Positions 60,546 through 64,000 of a DNA stretch of 64,000 nucleotides are shown here, in pieces. Under the pieces are notes generated by a model. It saw only the letters and a list, made by a program, of their open reading frames with translations. It ran no database searches and was not told where the DNA came from. The translations under genes and the position numbers were made by a program. The stretch covers positions 7,986,034 to 8,050,033 of the forward strand of contig JAKZAP010000008.1 in the NCBI GenBank assembly GCA_023053575.1. The letters are read 5' to 3'. This DNA is from Branchinecta lynchi (taxonomy: Eukaryota; Arthropoda; Branchiopoda; Anostraca; Branchinectidae). Position 1 is the first letter of the stretch; each line of letters starts with the position of its first letter.

Positions 60546-61293
60546 TATTTATATGTTTGGGTAGCGTATCTATAGAGAACACACCTCTAAACTGTGGTAT
60601 ATCCCCTAATGCATCCATAATATCAAAATTGGTTAGAGGTCCTACTTTACTTTTGCTTCTTTTTTGATGTCCCCCGTTTTTTGACTTCCTAGGCCTTCCA
60701 CGTACCCCATTTCCCACAACTTTTTGTGTTCCAGGGAGTGTAAGCGCTTCACCTATGTTGACATCATCGTTTTTTTCCTTCCTAGGCCTTCCACGTACCC
60801 CATTACCCACAACTTTTTGTGTTCCAGGAAGTTTAAGCGCTCCACCTATGTTGACATCATCGGTTTCCTTCCCACGTAACCCATTACCCACAACTTTTTG
60901 TGTTCCAGGAAGTTTTCGCGCTCCACCTGTGTTGGTCATTTTATCCATAATTTTCTTACCAGCGAATGTACCCAAAGCAGCAGCACCACTTGTTAAAGCT
61001 GCCTTACCAAGGGTAATTGCTAGCGGTATTAAAAATGGAAGTAATCCACCCTTTTGAATCGCTTCTTTCATCTGTTTGTATGATACATCAATATCACAGC
61101 CCTTATTATTCATTTTACATGTTTCAATTTTATCAATTTGTCGTTTACTTAAAAGTAACTTAACTGGTTCTCGTTCATTTTGTCTACTATGACTAACACG
61201 TATCTGACATTTTTGTTTAGCACCAAAGCATTTCTTCAGCTTTCCTTTCTGAAGCTTTGACAAATAAACTGTATACTCCATTGTTTCAACCAT
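60546..61293 (-). CDS. PX-like/AT-hook protein joined to protease N-terminus
   Basis: The ATG at 61,293 lies in an AATAAATG block. Residues 1-70 are basic with several cysteines. A glycine-led hydrophobic stretch follows (GGLLPFLIPLAITLGKAALT, near 82-101), like the pX/pVI-type minor capsid protein of Polintons. Then come three repeats of about 30 residues with LPGTQKVVGNGVRG, two carrying the AT-hook core RGRPRK. The last part, GPLTNFDIMDALGDIPQFRG, is the normal N-terminal signature of the adenain-like protease whose catalytic part lies at 59,935-60,205. So a minor-capsid-like protein and the protease appear to share one frame here. The frame ends spuriously in the LINE tail (60,466). Confidence 0.75.
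60680..60930 (-). repeat. Three ~90-bp in-frame coding repeats
   Basis: CCCATTWCCCACAACTTTTTG and TGTTCCAGG.AGT occur three times at about 90-bp spacing (90 and 72-93 bp). Each encodes LPGTQKVVGNG. The close similarity suggests recent unequal exchange within the gene. Confidence 0.85.
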
Positions 61294-61298
61294 TTATT
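61291..61298 (-). promoter_or_regulatory. AATAAATG start block, PX-like ORF
   Basis: The minus strand reads CCCTAATAAATGG, with the ATG as the start of the PX-like frame. Confidence 0.5.
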
Positions 61299-61323
61299 AG
61301 GGAATTAATTTATCTTATAAAAT

Positions 61324-61947
61324 TTATTTACCAGCCATCATTTTTTCTATTCTGGTAACGAATGGTTTGTCAACAGGTTTTAGCTCTAGCTCTAGAAGCC
61401 TTTTTAAAATATTTACTACTGCTCTTTCAATATTATCGATACGAGTTTTTTGACCAGCAATCTTTCCTTCAATTATACCGTTATGGGTGTGTTGCCCAAG
61501 AAGCTTTTTGTCATAATCTAAAAGATTCGTAGTTAACGTTGCTAAATTAACAGCATCATTTTTGTTTCTAGGGTTTTGAACATTTGTTATCAACTTGTTT
61601 TCAGCGTTAATCTCTTTATCATTAACTCGAACTATTTCTTTTACAAATAACCCTTTATCTTTAATCCTTACCAATAAATTATCAGGAGAATCATGTACCG
61701 CAGTTAATCTGTTGATATCTTCGCTAAAATACTGATTTGCCCCCACTTGTTGTGCGGTAATTTCTTCTTTAAATTGATTCAAAATAATAGTCATAGATCT
61801 GAAACTAATAGCGTCCTGGTCAGCTTTCGCATCCCCTAACATAATAATTCTCTTATCTTGTAGGTTAATATTACCGTTGTCATCAGTAACTCTCTTTTCA
61901 TTCGATTCGTTACTAACCTTTTTTCCAACACTACCAAATTTATTCAT
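61324..61947 (-). CDS. Fibre/shaft-like Polinton protein (207 aa)
   Basis: I do not know this protein by name. It contains two widely spaced motifs of the form N..NLQDKRIIMLGDAK...DAI and ENKLITNVQNPRNKNDAVNL (near residues 25-48 and 119-138). This N-x-I-x-N(L/V)-x-x-P/D-x-x-x-x-D-A-V pattern is the hallmark of trimeric phage and virus tail-fibre or spike shafts. The C-terminal 60 residues, after GQHTHNGIIEGKI, are helical and could form a coiled coil (IDNIERAVVNILKRLLELEL). I infer a structural, possibly surface, protein. It is spaced 16 bp from the ATPase start and 30 bp from the next gene. The start lies in a TATAATAAATG block. Confidence 0.6.
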   Translation of the reverse strand: MNKFGSVGKKVSNESNEKRVTDDNGNINLQDKRIIMLGDAKADQDAISFRSMTIILNQFKEEITAQQVGANQYFSEDINRLTAVHDSPDNLLVRIKDKGLFVKEIVRVNDKEINAENKLITNVQNPRNKNDAVNLATLTTNLLDYDKKLLGQHTHNGIIEGKIAGQKTRIDNIERAVVNILKRLLELELKPVDKPFVTRIEKMMAGK

Positions 61948-61952
61948 TTATT
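61945..61952 (-). promoter_or_regulatory. AATAAATG start block, fibre-like ORF
   Basis: The minus strand reads TTCTATAATAAATGAAT, with the ATG as the start of the fibre-like frame. Confidence 0.5.
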
Positions 61953-61963
61953 ATAGAAATAAA

Positions 61964-62641
61964 TTATCCGGTAAATTTTTCAAAGTTTTTCCTGTACTTC
62001 AGGGTTTTATCTTTTGTTTTTAAATCTATGAAGAAAAAACCGTAGCCCTTGGTTGCAGTCTCGAATTGTTTGAGAAATGTTTCATTGTCTATACTGGATA
62101 CATGGCTTTGTCTTATTAATTTTACTTCTTTTGGATTAGAACACTGAAAGAATGCAAAATAATTGCACTGGAGCCTTACCACCTTTGGCGTTTTATGATA
62201 GCTTTGAGACAAGTAAATAATTGAGGCATTTTTCTTTCTTCCTCTTATGAATAAATCTTCTATTTTCTTCTGGTCTTTTTCAGTGACAAAATCGTCAAAG
62301 ATAATCAAGTTTTGGTACTCAGGGTCTAAGTCGTCAACATCGACAATATCATCAAGATTGTTACTTACTGTTAAGACTTTCGATTTGCATTGTGACTCCA
62401 AAGTGGTTAAATTGGTTATAAGGTCTTGATATTTATCTTCTTCAAGATCTTTAGCATACAAGTATATTCGGTTGAAACAAAGATATTCATAAATTAAATT
62501 CAAAAGAAGGTTAGTTTTCCCTGTTCCAGAACTACCACAAATTAAGAGTCTAAATGGCCACTGAGGTGCAAGGTCGTGCTTATTCTGATAAGTGTTCTTT
62601 TCACTAAAGTCATAGACTTTGATTGGAGCCTTTTCATTCAT
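61964..62641 (-). CDS. Polinton genome-packaging ATPase (A32/FtsK-HerA type)
   Basis: At 225 residues this is the usual size for Polinton ATPases. Walker A is GSSGTGKTNLLL (near residue 34) and Walker B is LIIFDDFV (near 112). A sensor-like IIYLSQSYHKTPKVVR follows, with the conserved polar Q after the fourth strand. In related viruses this enzyme drives the genome into preformed capsids. The start at 62,641 lies in CTAAATAAATGAATG. It is followed by the fibre-like gene and preceded by the iteron array and the polymerase, all on the minus strand. The frame is intact. Confidence 0.92.
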   Translation of the reverse strand: MNEKAPIKVYDFSEKNTYQNKHDLAPQWPFRLLICGSSGTGKTNLLLNLIYEYLCFNRIYLYAKDLEEDKYQDLITNLTTLESQCKSKVLTVSNNLDDIVDVDDLDPEYQNLIIFDDFVTEKDQKKIEDLFIRGRKKNASIIYLSQSYHKTPKVVRLQCNYFAFFQCSNPKEVKLIRQSHVSSIDNETFLKQFETATKGYGFFFIDLKTKDKTLKYRKNFEKFTG

Positions 62642-62646
62642 TTATT
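62639..62646 (-). promoter_or_regulatory. AATAAATG start block, ATPase ORF
   Basis: The minus strand reads CCTAAATAAATGAAT, with the ATG as the ATPase start. It is slightly different from the other three upstream of AATAA. Confidence 0.5.
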
Positions 62647-62679
62647 TAGGAAGAATTTTTCATTATAAGATTTACTTGA

Positions 62680-62958
62680 GTATTTTAAGTATATACTTGA
62701 AGTTTTGAAGTAGGTACTTGAATTTTTTAAGTAGGTACTTGAATTTTTTAAGTAGGTACTTGACTTGAATTTTTTAAGTAGGTACTTGAATTTTTTAAGT
62801 AGGTACTTGAAGTTTTGAAGTAGGTACTTGAATTTTTTAAGTAGGTACTTGAAGTTTTTAAGTAGGTACTTGAATTTTTTAAGTAGGTACTTGAATTTTT
62901 TAAGTAGGTACTTGAATTTTTTAAGTAGGTACTTGAATTTTTTAAGTAGGTACTTGAA
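62680..62958. repeat. Palindromic iteron array (~13 x 21 bp)
   Basis: About thirteen units of AAGTAGGTACTTGAATTTTTT, with a few TTTTGAAG variants, fill the interval between the ATPase start and the polymerase stop. Each unit contains AAGTA-GG-TACTT, a 12-bp inverted repeat. The leftmost unit (AAGTATATACTT) and one CTTGACTTG duplication are irregular. It could be a replication or protein-binding region, or just slippage-prone filler. Confidence 0.85.
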
Positions 62959-62959
62959 T

Positions 62960-64000
62960 TTAATGTTTATAACCTAAAGGTAAAGTGTGTATTTTATCGC
63001 TTGTTACTATCCTTTTATCATCCTTAGGATCTAACGCTTTTTTATTCTGTTCTTCTAGAAACATATTGTGCTTGTATGATCTTAAGTTATACTGGGTTAT
63101 AGAAAGGTTTTCCGTTTTACCAAACAGTACATCCTTATAGTTTTGAATCGTAATTTTATCTTTAACTATATTGGTTTTTATTCCTTTCAGTTTTTTGCTA
63201 GCTTTTGAAGGGTCTTGGTTGTCCTTTAAATAAGCATATACTTTTGATCGTAATCCAACAAACTCTGTCATAACCTGTCCACCTAATTCATCTTTCATCA
63301 TTCCTATCACTTTCTTATTTACATTAGGAAACCTATATGGATTATCTTTCGCATAATCAGATGTATCGAACCTCTCATTCAAATCTTGTTTGATATCTTG
63401 ATAAAAATCTTCAGTTCTAATATCATATATGAAAGAATCAGTGTCCATATAACATAAATCAATTTTATCTCCATATTTAGGCTTCATATAATCATAATGG
63501 AATTCATACATCAATAACTTGGATAGTTCCAATACAGCAAAGCCGATATACATTGGTTTGTCTAATTTTATCTTTTCCTTTGACATTCTTGCTACTGAAA
63601 AGTTTTCACTGAATATTATTTCAGATTTAAAGTTGGGTTTCTTTATTATTTTTTCTCTTGTTGCATCATCCGTTATTATTTCCATATCCGCTCGCTTCCT
63701 TACGTTTTCCATAGTTTTTCCAAAGCAAGCATTATTCATAAGCTTAAAGAAATCCTTCTCAAAATCATTTGTACCTTTAGTTCTAAGTGCTGTGTTGTGG
63801 TCTATATATCCTTTTAAGTAAGCACTTTCAGTGAATCCTAGTATTCTGTGTACTCTTTTCAATATCAAACCTTTTTGTAAATAGAATTCTAGATTCCTGT
63901 GGTGAACTACATAGTTGGTTTTATCTAATACTGTGGTACATAGCTTACCGTTAAAGTGTTCGGGTGCTAATGGTAAATCCTTGTGTAATTCGTGTAGTTC
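62960..64000 (-). CDS. Polinton protein-primed DNA polymerase B, C-terminal ~347 residues
   Basis: The frame is open from the window edge to the stop at 62,960, so the exonuclease and the N-terminal part are outside. Visible motifs are KLMNNACFGKTMEN (motif B, the Kx3NNxFG form of protein-primed family B enzymes) and CYMDTDSF (motif C, catalytic aspartates). Then come DELGGQ, a KxY-like GLRSKVYAY, and KKLKGI. It ends in LPLGYKH, a frequent ending of Polinton polymerases. It replicates the element from terminal inverted repeats with a protein primer. The first ATG seen (63,868) is internal; coding continues upstream without a stop. No frameshift is seen. Confidence 0.94.
   Translation of the reverse strand, partial: ELHELHKDLPLAPEHFNGKLCTTVLDKTNYVVHHRNLEFYLQKGLILKRVHRILGFTESAYLKGYIDHNTALRTKGTNDFEKDFFKLMNNACFGKTMENVRKRADMEIITDDATREKIIKKPNFKSEIIFSENFSVARMSKEKIKLDKPMYIGFAVLELSKLLMYEFHYDYMKPKYGDKIDLCYMDTDSFIYDIRTEDFYQDIKQDLNERFDTSDYAKDNPYRFPNVNKKVIGMMKDELGGQVMTEFVGLRSKVYAYLKDNQDPSKASKKLKGIKTNIVKDKITIQNYKDVLFGKTENLSITQYNLRSYKHNMFLEEQNKKALDPKDDKRIVTSDKIHTLPLGYKH

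Larger units (their letters stand above)
58895..64000 (-). mobile_element. Maverick/Polinton virus-like transposon, partial
   Basis: The diagnostic set is present on one strand: retroviral-like integrase, adenain-like protease, A32/FtsK-like packaging ATPase and protein-primed DNA polymerase B. Genes are packed 15-30 bases apart with no visible introns, unlike the host sequence to the left. Neither terminal inverted repeat is inside the window: one end is lost at the gap, the other lies past 64,000. No major capsid (double jelly-roll) gene is visible here; in this family it may lie beyond the window edge. Confidence 0.93.

Noticed and set aside
62680..62958. CRISPR array
   Set aside because: Units are contiguous 21-mers without spacers, in a eukaryotic virus-like element.
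58895..64000. Bacterial operon or phage contamination
   Set aside because: The gene set (protein-primed PolB, retroviral-like integrase, adenain-like protease, A32-like ATPase) and a nested animal LINE identify a eukaryotic Polinton. A free virus-like molecule scaffolded here cannot be excluded.

Overview
This is eukaryotic, almost certainly invertebrate-animal, nuclear DNA. Its real coding regions are short exons with consensus GT/AG splice sites and matching phases, separated by long introns full of transposon debris. The right end carries a Maverick/Polinton virus-like element. The species cannot be fixed from this window; nothing in it looks bacterial.

Layout, left to right. 0-9 kb holds interspersed repeats and the 3' end of a LINE, with no confident host gene. 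9.25-14.47 kb (+) is a degraded, intron-containing THAP-domain transposase-type gene (Kolobok-like) with in-frame TAG, TGA and TAA codons and two local tandem duplications of exon-bearing sequence. 19.04-32.01 kb (+) is an apparently intact host gene: 8 exons, all phases compatible, encoding about 424 aa of secreted protein with a cysteine-rich IGFBP-like N-terminus and four thyroglobulin type-1 units. 35.81-57.25 kb (-) holds the last ten exons of a mitochondrial-type glycerol-3-phosphate acyltransferase (GPAT1-like). Every visible junction is in phase, and the N-terminal exons lie outside the window. A 100-N gap sits at 58,795-58,894. From 58,895 to the window edge, all on the minus strand, runs a Polinton: integrase, small zinc ribbon, adenain-like protease, PX-like/AT-hook protein, fibre-like protein, packaging ATPase and protein-primed DNA polymerase B. 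A LINE 3' end has inserted into the protease gene.

Much of the remaining sequence belongs to interspersed repeat families: C-rich minisatellite composites, a foldback family, a TIR family built of TACCATGGTA palindromes, hAT-like elements with exact 8-bp target duplications, and a GAGCGTGTTCCACCC terminal-repeat MITE.

The most interesting system is the Polinton. All four of its ORFs with a visible ATG carry the same AATAAATG start block. A palindromic 21-bp iteron array separates the polymerase and ATPase genes. The zinc ribbon overlaps an ATG-less integrase frame at an A-run compatible with -1 slippage, and the protease N-terminal region is continuous with a repeat-bearing AT-hook protein.
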